From: Mesostigma viride
Taxonomy: Eukaryota > Streptophyta > Mesostigmatophyceae > Mesostigmatales > Mesostigmataceae
DNA: 64,000 bases
Direction: 5' to 3'
NCBI GenBank assembly: GCA_009746045.1
Contig: RPFO01000089.1
Location: 172,043 to 236,042 of the forward strand
Shown: positions 39,774 through 51,600 of the stretch, piece by piece
Layout: every line of letters begins with the position of its first letter
Position numbering within the stretch: the first letter of the stretch is position 1
Notes under the pieces: generated by a model
Databases searched by the model: none
The model's input: only the letters and a program-made list of their open reading frames with translations
Told to the model about the DNA's origin: nothing
Translations under genes and position numbers: made by a program

Positions 39774-41033
39774 ATCTTCGTCGACTTCATCAAGGTTTTT
39801 GATTCTGTCCTCTGGGACGCTCTATGGGCTGTACTTGCTCGCGCTCGCGTCCCCACTCCCCTGATTACCGTCATCCGCACGCTGTATGAGGGGTCGACCA
39901 CTTCGGTGCGCACTCAACACGGCATTACCCCGCCATGCCCACTGCAGACCGGCGTCTGGCAGGGTTGCGTCCTGTCGCCGTACCTGTTTATTATTGTAGT
40001 GGATTATGTTATGCGCCAGGCACGTGCTCGATTTGCTAGCATTGCAGGCCGTGCCCCTGGCCTAGCGATCACGAACGAGCTTGGGGAAGGGGGGCCGACT
40101 AACAAGCAGAATTTACTAGCTGACCTCATTTATGCCGACGACATCACGCTCATCGAGAAGCCGGAGTCTGCCCAACTTTGGCTGGACTGCCTGGCGCTCG
40201 AGGCTCGGGCGGTTGGTCTAGAAATCAGCCCCAAAACGGAGGCCCTGGCCCTCGGCATGGCAGGGCCCCCACCCCCACTCCGCCTCTTAGACGATGCCGA
40301 GGTCAACTACCCTCCTTCAGGCCGCTTCAAGCTGCTCGGCAGTTGGCTTCCCGACTGCGAGGACGACATGACGACACGGATCGGCATGGCGTGGGCGCAA
40401 CTCCATGACCACCGCCGCTGGTGGAGCAACCCCGCCCTACCCCGGATCGTCAAGCGTGACCTCTTCAAGGTCGTCATTCTGACGATCCTGACCTACGGCG
40501 CCGAGACGTGGACACTGATGCAAGAGCTGGAGCAACGACTCGACGGCGCCGTCACCAAGATGCTGCGCAAGGCCCTCAACATCCCCTTTGGTTTGCACAT
40601 TAGTAATGAGGATTTGTACGCTGATTTGCCCTATGTTTCCCACATTATTAGGCACAGGCGCCTGGGCCTAGCCGGGCACCTGGCCCGCACAGATCAGGTA
40701 GATACATCAGATAGACTAGCTGGCACCAAGCCCGCCCAGCCTGGGCGATATGTCCTCACCTGGCGTGCCCCCGGCCGCGCGCGGCAGGGCCGCCACCCGT
40801 GGACTTTTCGTGATAGACTCGGCATGGACATGTGCTACACTAGACGTGACGGGCTCACCCCCGGGCAGCCTCCTGGTTTGTCTGTAATATGGAGGCAGAT
40901 GGTGCGCAAGGATAGATGGCAAGTAGTGATGAAGGAGACCACCCCCAAGCCTGTGGGGGCTCCGCGTGTGACCAAGTATGGCATTCATAGCGATTCGGGC
41001 CGCGGTGCCCACACCCCTGTAACTAGGACCTAG
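39774..41033 (+). CDS. LINE type B reverse transcriptase, 5'-truncated
   Basis: 420 codons open from the microsatellite junction: FVDFIKVFDSVLWDAL (RT block A), GVWQGCVLSPYLFIIVVDYV, LADLIYADDITLI with catalytic ADD, FKLLGSWLPD, ILTYGAETWTL, RRLGLAGHLAR, QPGRYVLTWRAP, ending HTPVTRT. No start codon and no endonuclease because the 5' end is cut at (CCAT)n. The frame is fully open, so it is younger than neighbours A. The enzyme would copy LINE RNA at a nicked target; this copy alone could not. Confidence 0.85.
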   Translation: MFVDFIKVFDSVLWDALWAVLARARVPTPLITVIRTLYEGSTTSVRTQHGITPPCPLQTGVWQGCVLSPYLFIIVVDYVMRQARARFASIAGRAPGLAITNELGEGGPTNKQNLLADLIYADDITLIEKPESAQLWLDCLALEARAVGLEISPKTEALALGMAGPPPPLRLLDDAEVNYPPSGRFKLLGSWLPDCEDDMTTRIGMAWAQLHDHRRWWSNPALPRIVKRDLFKVVILTILTYGAETWTLMQELEQRLDGAVTKMLRKALNIPFGLHISNEDLYADLPYVSHIIRHRRLGLAGHLARTDQVDTSDRLAGTKPAQPGRYVLTWRAPGRARQGRHPWTFRDRLGMDMCYTRRDGLTPGQPPGLSVIWRQMVRKDRWQVVMKETTPKPVGAPRVTKYGIHSDSGRGAHTPVTRT

Positions 41034-41131
41034 ATAGCTTATCCCATCCATTCCATCCCATGTTCCCCTCCCACTGAGGACTTATGCTCACGTGACGCAG
41101 TCACGTGTCTATTAATTAATTAATTAATTAA
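41034..41131 (+). repeat. LINE type B 3' UTR and (TTAAT)n tail
   Basis: Ends with TCACGTGACGCAGTCACGTG (a perfect palindromic hairpin) and ATTAATTAATTAATTAAT, then (CCAT)n. The same tail occurs inverted at 24110-24180. Confidence 0.7.
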
Positions 41132-41147
41132 TCCATCCATCCATCTC
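41132..41147 (+). repeat. (ATCC)n short microsatellite between LINE copies
   Basis: ATCCATCCATCCATC separates the tail of LINE B from the 5' truncation point of the next LINE A. Confidence 0.85.
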
Positions 41148-42119
41148 TTTACTGCTCTTAAGGGGTTCGAGCCAGGCTTGGACATCCGTTAACGTGAAAG
41201 AGTACGGCGGGGTTAGACCTGGTTACCGCCTTGCCGACCTGATTTATGCGGATGACACCACCCTCATCGAGAGCCCCGAGCACATTCAGACCTGGCTGGA
41301 CTGTCTGGGCCTGGAGGCGCGGGCGGTGGGGTTGGAGATTAGTGTCAAAACTGAGGCGATGGTGATTGGGGCCTCCAGTACACCACCGCTGCCGCGCCTG
41401 CTCGATGGGACGGAAGTCCCGTTCCGCGACCGCTTCAAGCTGTTGGGGAGCTGGCTTCCTGACACTGCCGACGATGTGGACACCCGCATCGGCCTGGCCT
41501 GGGCCAAGCTCCGTTCGCTCAAACCCTACTGGCACTCGAAGGGCCTGGGCGAGCACCGCAAGCGCATGCTCTTCAAGGTCCTCGTCCTCACGGTGCTCAC
41601 GTATGGCGCCGAGGCGTGGACCATCCCACCCAAACTGGCAGCTAGGCTAGACGGCACGGTTTACAGGATGCTCCGACAGGTCCTTAACGTAGGGTTTTCC
41701 GAGTTTCCATCATCAGAATCTTTGTATATCATGGCATGCCTCGTATTTCGGACGAGATTAGGCAGCGTAGGATAGCATTTGTAGGACACCTTGCTCGCAC
41801 CAGCCAGGTCGACACCGCCCTTGGCCTGGCCGGCCCCCAGCGGCTTGGCCAGCCAGGGCGACACATTCTGACCTGGCCTGGCCCCGAGGGCATCCCAAAG
41901 AGGGTAGGGAAACCTGTCACGAACTACATCCAGATGTTGCTGGACGACCTAGTGGTCCCAGCCCAGTTTGAGCACCGCATCCACTCTCTCTCCCGTCTTT
42001 GGACTGCCATGCAGGACAAGACGCGGTGGAAGAAGATTGTCAAGGCGCACACGCCCGACCCTGTGGGCAAGCCCCCTCCCCCCAAGCGGAGGAGGCGTTG
42101 TGATGAGTCGTGTAGTTAG
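41148..42119 (+). pseudogene. LINE type A reverse transcriptase, second copy
   Basis: Starts just after (CCAT)n in the RT domain. YRLADLIYADDTTLIESPEH (catalytic ADD), FKLLGSWLPD, LTYGAEAWTI are in one frame to 41,775. A frame change near 41,735 leads to MPRISDEIRQRRIAFVGH, QPGRHILTWPGPEGIP, and the basic tail KPPPPKRRRRC, stopping at 42,119. ~90% similar to the copy at 36987-38163. Lacks blocks A and B and the endonuclease. Confidence 0.8.
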
Positions 42120-42650
42120 GATTTTCTAGATAGCTTAGAGTTAGGATAGTTCGCTCACGCGGCTCCCTCCACCCCATCCATCATGGAATATTAAATTAAA
42201 TTAAATTAAATTATAACATGTCTCCGTTGGGAGATCATGTAGCACATATTCCAGGTTGGATGGGTGGTGTGGAGGAAGCCGCGTAATCGAACTAACCTAA
42301 CTCTAAGCTATATCTAGTCTAGAAAAGCCTATCTACGCTACTCATCAAAACGGCTCCTCCTCTTGGGGGGAGGCGGCTTGCCCACAGGGGCTGGCGTGTG
42401 AGCCTAATTGACAATCTTCTGCCACCGCTTCTTGTCCTGCATGGCAGTCCAGAGAAGGGAGAGAAAGGGGATGCGGTACTCAAACTGGGCTGGGACCACT
42501 AGGTCGTCCAGCAACATCTGGGTATAGGTCATGGCATGTTTCCCTACCCTTTTAGGGATGTTCTTGGGGCCAGGCCAGGTCAAAATATGCCGCCCTGGAA
42601 TATGTGCTACATGATCTCCCCACGGAGGCATGTTATAATTTAATTTAATT
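42120..42650 (+). repeat. LINE A 3' UTR split by an inverted LINE A fragment
   Basis: The UTR runs 42,120-42,190, is interrupted at 42191-42595, and resumes with TATGTGCTACATGATCTCCC, the hairpin and (TTTAA)n to 42,650. TGGAATA duplicated at both junctions (42184-42190, 42596-42602) shows insertion of the fragment. Confidence 0.7.
42191..42595 (-). mobile_element. LINE A 3' fragment, nested, minus strand
   Basis: The minus strand reads PGRHILTWPGPKNIPKRVGK, DDLVVPAQFEYRI, WTAMQDKKRWQKIV, then a UTR, CTCCCAACGGAG hairpin and (TTTAA)n tail at 42,191-42,215. 5' truncated; flanked by TGGAATA. Confidence 0.75.
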
Positions 42651-42709
42651 TTTAATCCATCCATCGGGGTCCGTGACTCCCCAACGGGAGCACGAGTCTA
42701 ATTAATTAA
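42651..42709 (+). repeat. short (CCAT)n and hairpin LINE tail
   Basis: ATCCATCCATCGGGG, then TCCGTGACTCCCCAACGGGAG, then TCTAATTAATTAATT: the type C tail again with no body, ending at the TTAA of the Kolobok element. Confidence 0.6.
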
Positions 42710-42713
42710 TTAA

Positions 42714-45352
42714 GGGGAGGTGGCACCCCAAAACCCTTAAAATTTGACATATGCTAATATCACTTGAAATTCATTTGCACAATGCTGAATTATGATTGAG
42801 GGCACTAAATAACATCTCTAGTGAGTTGTCCATGCACTTGTTGGGGGTACTACCCCCATATATACGCCAATAATGCGCTATAAATAGCAAAAGACGCTAA
42901 TTAGGGCTGGGTATGCCCCAGCCAATGCACTTATTTGTTGGCTACCAAAAATCAAGGTCATATAGTTCCCTGAATTCGTAGCTTGCTGAGCTATTTACAT
43001 CATGGAAATGGCGAAACCTTGAACAGTTATTAATTTTCCCGCGAAACAGGTCATTTTTTACCGGACATTGGGAATAAACATATCATAAACACTTCCGATA
43101 GGGCCACAAAATCAACAAAAATTCCGGCTAACAGGGGGACAGCAGTGTTCCAAGTCCCAGGTCATTCCGACAAGTCTAGCTCAAGTTATTGCGTCAGACG
43201 TGTTTTCAGAAAAATGCCCGCTAAAACAAAAAATGTCACTATATCAGCCCGTGTAAGCATCCTGCACAAGGCAGGCAGAGCAAAACCAATCCCCCTTGGA
43301 CTCCTTAGTCAACGGGGGGTCAGCGCAGCACCCATGCAGTCCTCCCTTGCACCCCAATGTGCTGCACAGCAGGAAAGGGACACCGTCAATTTCATCCGGG
43401 GACGCACATGCAAGGCAAGGAAAATCATCAACATCATTCTCATCATCACTACTACCTTCCCCATCGTCCCCCTGCCCCTCCCTTTGCATCACGTCGTGGC
43501 AGCCACCCTTAAAACAGGTCATTCCGACAAGTCTAGCTCAAGTAATAAGGTTATGCGTGCTAAAACCTGAACATAAGCTTAAGGGGGGGTTTCTTTGTAT
43601 ATGGCCACTTAGGCATGCTGTTTTCCATTCAAAAAGCCAGAAAGCATGCCCCACTCGATCACAAAACATAAGCAAACGGCTAGGCACCACATCTGCCCTC
43701 ACCTGCCCTCGACATGGCCAACCTTGCCAGCGCAAGCATAGCAACACGATCGCTAGGTACACATGCCAAGAGAGCATACACTATACTCTACCCAAGGTTA
43801 CCTTGTAAACTTCATGCCAAGAACTCAGCAAATCTATGATCAAAAGCACATATAATTAACGCTAGCACACTGATGACGATACATGCTCAAGGTTTGGGGT
43901 CACTGTGGCACGCACTGATGGGTTTTCTAGACGACCACTCACCACCTGACAAGGCGCTAAGGACCACTCAGAAAGCAAGTATACACAATCACACTTTACA
44001 TGCCATCAACATGCATCAAATACATGCTGAATATGTTATGAAGTACACAGGGGTGGCCACACACCTCATACCCCTTAACCGTCCCTCGAGCATGGCCAGA
44101 TATATAAGCATGTGAATAGCAATAATGATGATGGCACTAAAATGCCTAACCAGCATTATCTATGCTTCTCCCAGGTAAGAGTGTAAGGTTTATGCCAACC
44201 AAGCTAATCAACACAGCAACAACTCCTTCACTGCCCTACCCGACATGGACAACAAACTGGAACTATGGAGGGCAAGGAACCAAGGAGATCATGGCATACA
44301 AAGCTTGCATGCAGTCAACCATGTCAACCATGGTTGGCTCAGCACATTGCTGTCTTGTCACATCATCATAACAAGGAAAGCTCAAATAAACCAATGATGG
44401 CAGCTATCTACATGCAGTCACACAAATGCAATATCTCCAACATGATCGTCGATAAAAAAACTTCCTTCCCTGCACGATAAAATGCAAAGAAACCAGTGGC
44501 GGCCGTTCAGCTTCTGACCGCTGTGATGCCGCTGCGAGGAAAGGGTGCGTCACTATCACACAACAAGAAGCGTCCATACGCACAACATCCTTGCCAGAAC
44601 ACGTGCCATGAAATCCCTTACGCCTTCCCTAGGATCTATCGGCTGAGACTGAAGCGGATTTGATCAAGACATCAACGAAAACAAGCTAAAGCTGCCAGGT
44701 ATTCGTCAACACGACGGCGAGCAACGGAGAGTTAACTGGCGGAAACTGACCAAAACGAACGCAAAAAAATTCGAACGATGAGCTCTTCGAAGAAAGAACT
44801 GATAGTAGATAACAGTCGCCACAAATATATACCTTGCCCTTGTAGATCCCTCGCCCAGGCGCGCAACAACGGCCGTTCTTCCATGGAAGGTTCCGACATG
44901 CACTGCGCAGGCCTGAAGAAATACTTACCGAGAATGGCCGAAAATGTAGCAAAAAGCACCCGTTCGGTTTAGAATTCGATGCTACCGATAAGAATGCATC
45001 CTTCACGGTCAAAAAGACCCCCCAAACTGAGAATTTACTGCCGCAATCACGAATTCTATTTTATTCCGCGCGACCAAAAAATGCAGATTACCCCCCATGC
45101 CGATGGCAGTAAAAGAAAGCAGCGATATCGTAAACCAGCCACTTGCCGCCGCAACCCAACATCATTAAATCATCGTCTTCAACATCCAAGCATTTTTTTG
45201 GCATTTCTCTAGCCCTACATTGCTAGTTTCGCCTAAACGCAGTCGCCATGGCCACTTCCGCAAGTGGTGCGCGCACGGAGCACCCACTTTTCACGGTACG
45301 GCCGGTGCCGCGAATTTTTTCGCGCGGAAAATATTCGGCGCGCCACGTCCCC
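42714..45352 (-). mobile_element. Kolobok-like element with PHD relic, TTAA flanked
   Basis: TTAA at 42710-42713 and 45353-45356. Ends GGGGAGGTGGCACC and, on the other side, GGGGACGTGGCGCGCC. In minus orientation: subterminal near-palindrome, 5' region shared with 2540-4035 and 53690-54778, decayed middle, PHD finger, and the same 3' block as 15,900-16,127. 2.64 kb; the DDE core was deleted, so it is non-autonomous. Confidence 0.8.
43244..43522 (-). pseudogene. PHD finger relic of Kolobok transposase
   Basis: 92 codons on the minus strand. After an acidic stretch, CLACASPDEIDGVPFLLCST, then LGCKGGLHGCC and GDWFCSACL give the C4HC3 spacing of a PHD finger, close to that at 15,424-15,612 (shared PFLLCST-GC-GGLH and GDWFC). 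Two independent copies at the same place in the element support a real transposase domain. Confidence 0.7.
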
Positions 45353-45435
45353 TTAATTAATTAATTCCAGAAATGTGCCCTTTACATAGGTATGTCCTGT
45401 CCACTTAATTAATTAATTAATTAATCAAGAACATC

Positions 45436-45780
45436 AAGGAGACAACCAGCGCAGGCCAGAAATCGGGAGAATCCGGACCATGGTAGCTCGAGCCTGCCAT
45501 TATCTTCTGATTTGGCAAGCCGCAAATAGTGAAAACCATTTGCGCTCAGTGCCAGTCCGCGGAAAACGCGATCTGCAAATGAATCCAGGCTGGAATCGAA
45601 CTGGGGACCTCTCGCACCCACTTTTGCTGACTATAGGACGGACGGTCGTTATCTTATCCGCGTGTTCGAGTCGTTCAGGAATATGAATGGTGATGGAAAT
45701 GTGTAGCCTTGTGCATTGAAATTGTGGCTGGCTTACGTGTAGAGCGACTAGATGACCTAGACGGTGGGGCCGGAAACAAC
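45436..45780 (+). repeat. dispersed repeat B, split by a SINE
   Basis: 45436-45506 and 45647-45780 match 38523-38710 as one continuous unit; the SINE-like element separates them. Confidence 0.75.
45507..45646 (-). mobile_element. SINE-like element, short copy
   Basis: 140 bp, flanked by CATTATCTT (45498-45506) and CGTTATCTT (45647-45655), a target duplication with one change. The minus strand has CTATAGTCAGCAAAAG (A-box-like) and AGTTCGATTCC (B-box), then a body with TTCCGCGGA hairpin. Same family as 38930-39216. Probably transcribed by RNA polymerase III and moved by a LINE (inference). Confidence 0.75.
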
Positions 45781-46370
45781 TTGCTTGATCAGGGCGTGTG
45801 TTTCGAGCCTAACTGGCCGGGAGTGTGTAGTGGTGAGCACCATTGCTGCGATCGCTCTCCCACCATTTACGAGGAAATACCCGCAAATGGAAAACCACAT
45901 ATCTCCATTGTGATGTTACGGCATGTAACAATCTGTAGTAGTTACGCCGTAAATGTAGATATTACGTTTCAGTGGCCTCAGTTATTCCGTAACGGTCTGT
46001 GGTTATGACCGTGGGCTTTCCTACGCTTACGTGTAGTTAGTAAGGGTTGATGCTCCACGGTGGGACAGAGTGCAATTAATTAAATCGACGCAATACTCAA
46101 TGACAGGAATAGTTGTCTTACTAAATGACAATGAGAATTTTAATTTACAATGAGAAGTTATGGGTAGTTCTTAGACCGGCAATGTTCATAAAGCACGAAA
46201 GAGGAACAACCCTAGAGAGCCTATGCTACTAACTACTAACCCTAACTGCCTGTATACTACCAGTCATTTATTGAATCTGTTATATTTAATGTTCACGAGC
46301 CTCTATATCCACACGGCAGGAAGACGTTTTGCAGCACCCTCAGTGAATGTGTCCGTTTCTCAGGTATATA
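45781..46370. other. unassigned region
   Basis: No gene recognised; AT-rich with short inverted motifs around TTACGCCGTAA and TTATTCCGTAA near 45,910-45,995. Confidence 0.4.
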
Positions 46371-46391
46371 CTAAATGCTACATGCTGGGTT

Positions 46392-47108
46392 TCATGGGAA
46401 TAGGATGCTGCAACACCTTCCTGCCTTGGAGAAATGGCATGCAAATGTGAAGGGCATGATGGGGACACCCTCCCATTCGTACATATCACACCCAGGTTTC
46501 AGGATGCTTTGCCACCATTCCTTTTTTCCCCCTGATGCGATCAGCTTGCTCATCCGAGAAGCCTTAGAAAGGCACTGTACAATGTGGTCAAGGGGCAATG
46601 GACCCCTTCATAGGAGTAGTCAATGGGCGTACTCCTTGCGGTTCAAACCGGCATCACCCATCCATGGTGCCGCAGGCAACCTGTTGACGACGCCAGGCGC
46701 CAACTCCGGCGCTTGTGGTTTGGTACAGCACATACCCGCTGGCCTGACTCACCTGCCCGTGATATGACTCCTTGGCAAATCAAAGCTCTGAGTGAGCCAT
46801 CTGACAAGCTCAGGGTCCGAAAATAAAGGAGACTGCAGCAATGCCGATTTAACATCGGGTATGCAACTTTTCTTGCAACCTCTGGCGCATGCGCAGAATT
46901 CACAGGAGCTGCGAGCCGAACTTGCCGGCGCATGGGACGCAGACATCGCGTCCGTTGTCGGCGTGACGGTGCTTGGGGCAACACTTTGCTCGCCTAGGCT
47001 GACGACGCCAGTGGGCAAACCTATCCTGCTCATTACTTCTCTTAAACACAGACGCTTTTTCATAGGGGGCTGGATCTCACTGGAGGCGTTCGCGGCAGAC
47101 CCTAGCAA
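46392..47108 (-). CDS. possible decayed gene, unrecognised
   Basis: Two minus-strand ORFs in different frames, 46749-47108 (119 codons, with CEFCACARGCKKSC and SDPELVRWLTQSF) and 46392-46598 (SKASRMSKLIASGGKKEWWQ, MPFTFACHF), have protein-like composition and could be exons or frameshifted parts of one protein. The plus strand is open over much of the same stretch, so this is uncertain. No domain recognised. Confidence 0.25.
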
Positions 47109-47109
47109 C

Positions 47110-47870
47110 TGTATGGACCAGACACCCGAGAAATTGAAGGGAACGTTTGTTGGAGGCGGCCAGAAGGCGGCGGAAGCAGAAACGCAAAAGGGAGATCTCA
47201 GTCGAAATTGCGATAGCGAATTCTTCCCGCGGCATGCAAGGACAGCTGCAAATTCAAGGACAGCTGCAAACTCTAGTTCTTACTAGCAAAAGAAAGAGCT
47301 TGCAAAACGAAGTTAATGCACCTATCACATAACGCAGTCAAGAGCAATACCGTGCTCCTCATGCACAACAAAAAGTTCAACAACTGGTGCTTACGGGTTC
47401 AGGCGCGCCCCATGCCTCTAGCAGGACAGCTAGAGTCTCGTCGGTACGCTTCTTGCTCGCCATGAATTTTCCCGTCCGGCTAGGCGGTGGTCGAGACTCG
47501 AGTGCGTGATAAAAATGATTACCATGCGCGCCCAAATCCTTTTCTCCTCGCAGCACGTGCCAGCGAGGACCGCAAGCTTGTTTTGCCGCTGTCTAGATCG
47601 CACATGTTCGCATAAACCCGGCGATTTCCCCTTCCGTGCGCTGGAGCTACACTACATTGGGAGCCTCCGCAATGAGACGTTCCAGGATGTGACATTCTTC
47701 GTGCGTATCCGATTGCAGCCCAAAATGCGATGGCTTTTCATCTTGCTCGCACTTTGCGGAGCAGTAGAGGCTGACACAAAAGTTTAATTACTGTTCCACA
47801 CTTCCATGATGTTGATGCTTTCGTAACTATCAACACGCAACGCCTTTCAGCGCCTAGATTCCTCCTTGTT
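47110..47870. other. unassigned region
   Basis: Short ORFs only (for example 47506-47787 plus, ending in a hydrophobic segment). No family recognised. Confidence 0.35.
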
Positions 47871-48065
47871 GTTGTGGTTGAGTCCCACGCCGCAAGATTC
47901 GGAAACGGCCGAGGGCCCTGAACAGCATGACGCGACAGACTAGATACAGTACATAGCCACGCTTGCGACCTTGGCAGAGCCATCAACGATACGGATTCTT
48001 CCTCGGCCGTTTCCAAAATCTATGCTGCCCATGTGCGGCGTGAGAATCAACAACCACAACCACGA
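47871..48065. repeat. imperfect inverted repeat (foldback)
   Basis: GTTGTGGTTGAGTCCCACGC with GGAAACGGCCGAGG on the left is mirrored by CCTCGGCCGTTTCC and GCGTGAGAATCAACAACCA on the right. The arms are ~44-62 bp around a ~90-bp loop. Non-coding. Confidence 0.7.
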
Positions 48066-48431
48066 ATGTCCTGTTGTGTATCTGGGGCGCATCCGTTGTA
48101 GTTGCCGTAAACATCAAACACCCTCTTCGAGGGCATTTGTTGATGGTCAGCATCGCCCGAGGGAGTAAACAACTCAACTCAACTCATCGCCCGAGGAAGG
48201 CCAAGAAACAGTTATGAAAGGTGGAGCGGCGTTGCGAATCACGCGGCGGTCGGAAATGTCACACGTGCGGGCAACCGGCCAACTGGTGTGTCAGAAACGT
48301 ACGCAAAAATGATGTCATACTGAACGAATTTTTTTTCGTAACTTACCGGGTGATGCCATCAGCCCTCAGTCCTCAGTCCCTTCACGCTTCACTCTATCAA
48401 GTAACGTGCGTGTTTGCAACTTGCCCGTTGA

Positions 48432-48456
48432 AACTCTACGGCGGAGCCAATTTTCG
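48432..48456. repeat. outer inverted repeat, left
   Basis: GGCGGAGCCAATTTTCGGAA(GAACC) here is inverted at about 52,725-52,757 (with an insertion). These lie outside the microsatellites that flank the RT-bearing element, suggesting a common ancestral target element. Confidence 0.6.
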
Positions 48457-48501
48457 GAAGAACCTCACCCTTATGGTTGCAATGTCGGGACAAATTCGGT
48501 G

Positions 48502-48530
48502 GATGGATGGACATCTGGATGGATGGATGG

Positions 48531-48566
<36 letters not shown>

Positions 48567-48600
48567 ATGGATGGATGGATGCATCCATCCATCCATCCAT
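48502..48600 (+). repeat. (GGAT)n followed by inverted (CCAT)n
   Basis: About 80 bp of GGAT turn at GGATGCATCC into (ATCC)4-5, so the array is itself palindromic just before the TIR at 48601. Confidence 0.9.
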
Positions 48601-51600
48601 AGGCCGGATAAATATAAATGATATTTATGGAGTTTAAATAGAAATATTTGTAAATACTGAATATTTATACCTCTAAATACATTTGCAAAGGGTTGCCGGA
48701 TCCAGCAAAAGTATTTAAATACATTTACTGACGATCCCGATTGGCGCAAAAATATTTAAATATATTTACAGCGTCGCCGACTAGATAGAAAAATATTTAA
48801 ATGTATTTAGTGACCGACGATCCGTGTTATGAAGAAAATATTTAAATATGTTTAAAGAATATTTAAACTCGCTGGATCACTGGGGCGTTGGTTCCTAGCG
48901 GTCATGATTGTCGCGGTCACACTCTTAATTTGAGAAGCAGATGGTACAAGAGTTCGACAAGAGCAAAGGGTTGGTGCCCATAGCATGTGCATGCTAAATT
49001 TATTTCGGAGAAGTGGTTGACCTAAGGGAAGATCTATGCTCGGCCCCTAGTAAGTATTTGACATACCTGGCTATCCGAGCGATATTGATACCTAGACTGA
49101 AACACATAATGTCAGTTTTTCAGGCTTTTGGACGTGCGAGTCCCCTTAAATGAATATATTTCTAAATACCGTGGGTTATTTAAATATATCTAGGGTACTA
49201 AATATATTCGCCCCCGCGCACGGCCCGGCTGTCGGGGGAGGTCAACTTCGAGCGGGTGGCCGCCGACGTCATCCGCCTCGTCCGCGAGGGGCAGCTCAGC
49301 CGGGCCATGACCCGCTTGGAAATGGCCAAGCTGGCCCCCGCCAATGCGGCTACCCTGGCGGCCTTGGAGGCTCTTCACCCTGCGGAGCCCGGATTCCAAC
49401 TGCCCGTGCCGGACCCCCTGCCGGCCCCCCTCCGGCTGGACCGCGACTGCTTCCTGGAGGTGATGCGTGCGGTCCCGCGGGCTTCCTCTACCGGGCCGTC
49501 GGGCTGGCGCTACGAGCACTTGGAGGTCCTGGTGGGGCATGGGGGCGAGGACATTCTCTTTGACACCCTCATTGACCTGGCAGCTGGTCGCGTTCCTCCC
49601 GCTGCGCGCGAGTGGTTAGCGGGCGCTCGCCTCCTTGCTCTGCTCAAGGGTGTCTTGCCCCCCCCGGAGGGCAAGGTGCGCCCGATCGCCTGCGGTGAGG
49701 TGCTCCGCAAGCTCGTGGGCAAAGTTATCTGCCGCCAAAAGGCGCCCGAGCTCCGTGCCTTTTTCTGCCCGCCCCTCGCAGCGGGTGAGACCTCGGTGGC
49801 GGCCCAGCTGGGGGTGACGACTCCAGGCGGGGCGGATATCCTCATCCATTCGGTGCAGGCCTACCTCGAGGCCCACCCCACCCACGCTGTCGTCAAGGTC
49901 GACTGCCACAACGCGTTCAACAGTCTGTCCCGCGCCAGCATGTTTGCGGCCGTCCTGGAGTCCTTCGAGGACTTGTACGCTTGGACAGCCGTGTGCTACG
50001 GCCAGCCCGGCCAACTGGTTCACATCATGGAGGACGGCACTCGCGGCGGCCTGCTGTCGCGGTCGGGCACCCAGCAAGGGGACCCCCTGGGACCCCTGTA
50101 CTTTGCCGCCCCCCTCCAGGGTTGCCTCCAAGCGGTCCATGCTGCCCACCCGGCGGTCGCTATTCAGGCCTACTTGGATGATATCTACCTTCTGGGCCCT
50201 GTGCCGGACACCACCGCGGCTCTGCTGGCACTGCAGACTGCGGTGGCCGACATCAACCTCCAGTTGACCCTGGCCAAGTGCGCGGTGTACTCGCCCCAAG
50301 GTGATTGCTCCGGCTTTCCGCCCCAGCTCTTGGGCCGGGACGAGCGCCTCCATGGGTTGGATGTCCTCGGCGTTCCGGTTGGCGACCCCGAGTTTGTCAT
50401 CGATGCTCTGCGGGCCGCCCTCGAGGCACGCACTGAGGTACTGCCCTTGATTGCGCGCCTTCATGATTCGCAGACCAAGGGTCTGCTTCTGTGGTTTTGC
50501 GCTCACCCTCGCGTCGTTCACTGGCTCCGGGGCGCTCTTCCGGCTCAGGTCCGGCTGGCCGCCGAGGGCCACGACGAGCGCATCCAGTCGGCCTTGGCGC
50601 AGCTGGTCCCGGGCCCCGACCTCCCGCCACATGCTATTCGCATTGCCTCCCTGCCTGCACGGATGGGTGGCTGTGGTCTGACTCGTGCCGCCCGGCTGGC
50701 CCCAGCAGCATTTTTGGGCTCCGTCGCTCAGTCGTGGGCGGAAAGCTGCCGGCTCCTGCCCCTTTTGGCAACGGCAGCGCCTGACCTCCTGGACCCCAGC
50801 AGCCCTTTGCCCTTCGTCACCGCCATCCAGGAGGCCTATGCTGAGATCCAGCAGGCCTGTTCTCCCGTCCGTGCCGCTCAGGCGGTACAGCGCCACCTCC
50901 CTCGCGGCACTCCCTCGGTCGCCTCCGTTCAATCTCCCGCTGCATTCCCTGCTCGCGTCATCGATAAACACCAGAAAACCTACGCGGGTATTCTGCACAC
51001 GGCTGATTGGATTGCTCTTTTCGCAGACCTCAACGCCCAGGGACGTGCGTGGCTGTTCTCGCTTTCCTTGCGGAGTGTGGGCTCGGCGTACCTTCGTGCT
51101 CTTCCCATGGCCCCCCCATTCGCCTTGGCTCCCAGCCACTACTCGGTGGCGCTCCGGCACCAGCTATTTGCCCCGCAGCCTCTTGTTCCGGCCGGGCGGC
51201 CTTGTGGTAGCTGTGGGCAGCCGCTGGATCCCACGGGGACTCACTACCTTGCCTGCATGGGGGGCCAACAGAATCAGAATTGGTATTTGTATTTGCACAC
51301 TGTCCTCCTGACGGTGGTGCTCGCCATGATTCGGTCGGTTTTCCCCCACGCGAACATCCGGTCCGAGGACTGATGCGGATGGCGCTGCCTTCTATTCCCC
51401 CAACCACCGGCCTGACATCGTGGTGCTGGACTTTGAGGGGGGTGGCCGGCATCTGCTTATTGACGTTTCGGTGGCGCGGCCCTTGGCTCTTAGCCACGTG
51501 GCTGGGGCCTCCCTCACGGCAGGTTACACGGCGGACCGGGCGGAGCGGGCCAAGCTCCTGGCCTACGGCGACGTCGGGCACCATCGTGTGGTGCCCTTTG

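Noticed and set aside
49616-51160. 514-codon minus-strand ORF opposite the RT
   Set aside because: No recognisable motifs; open because the GC-rich plus-strand RT gene leaves few stops on the complement.
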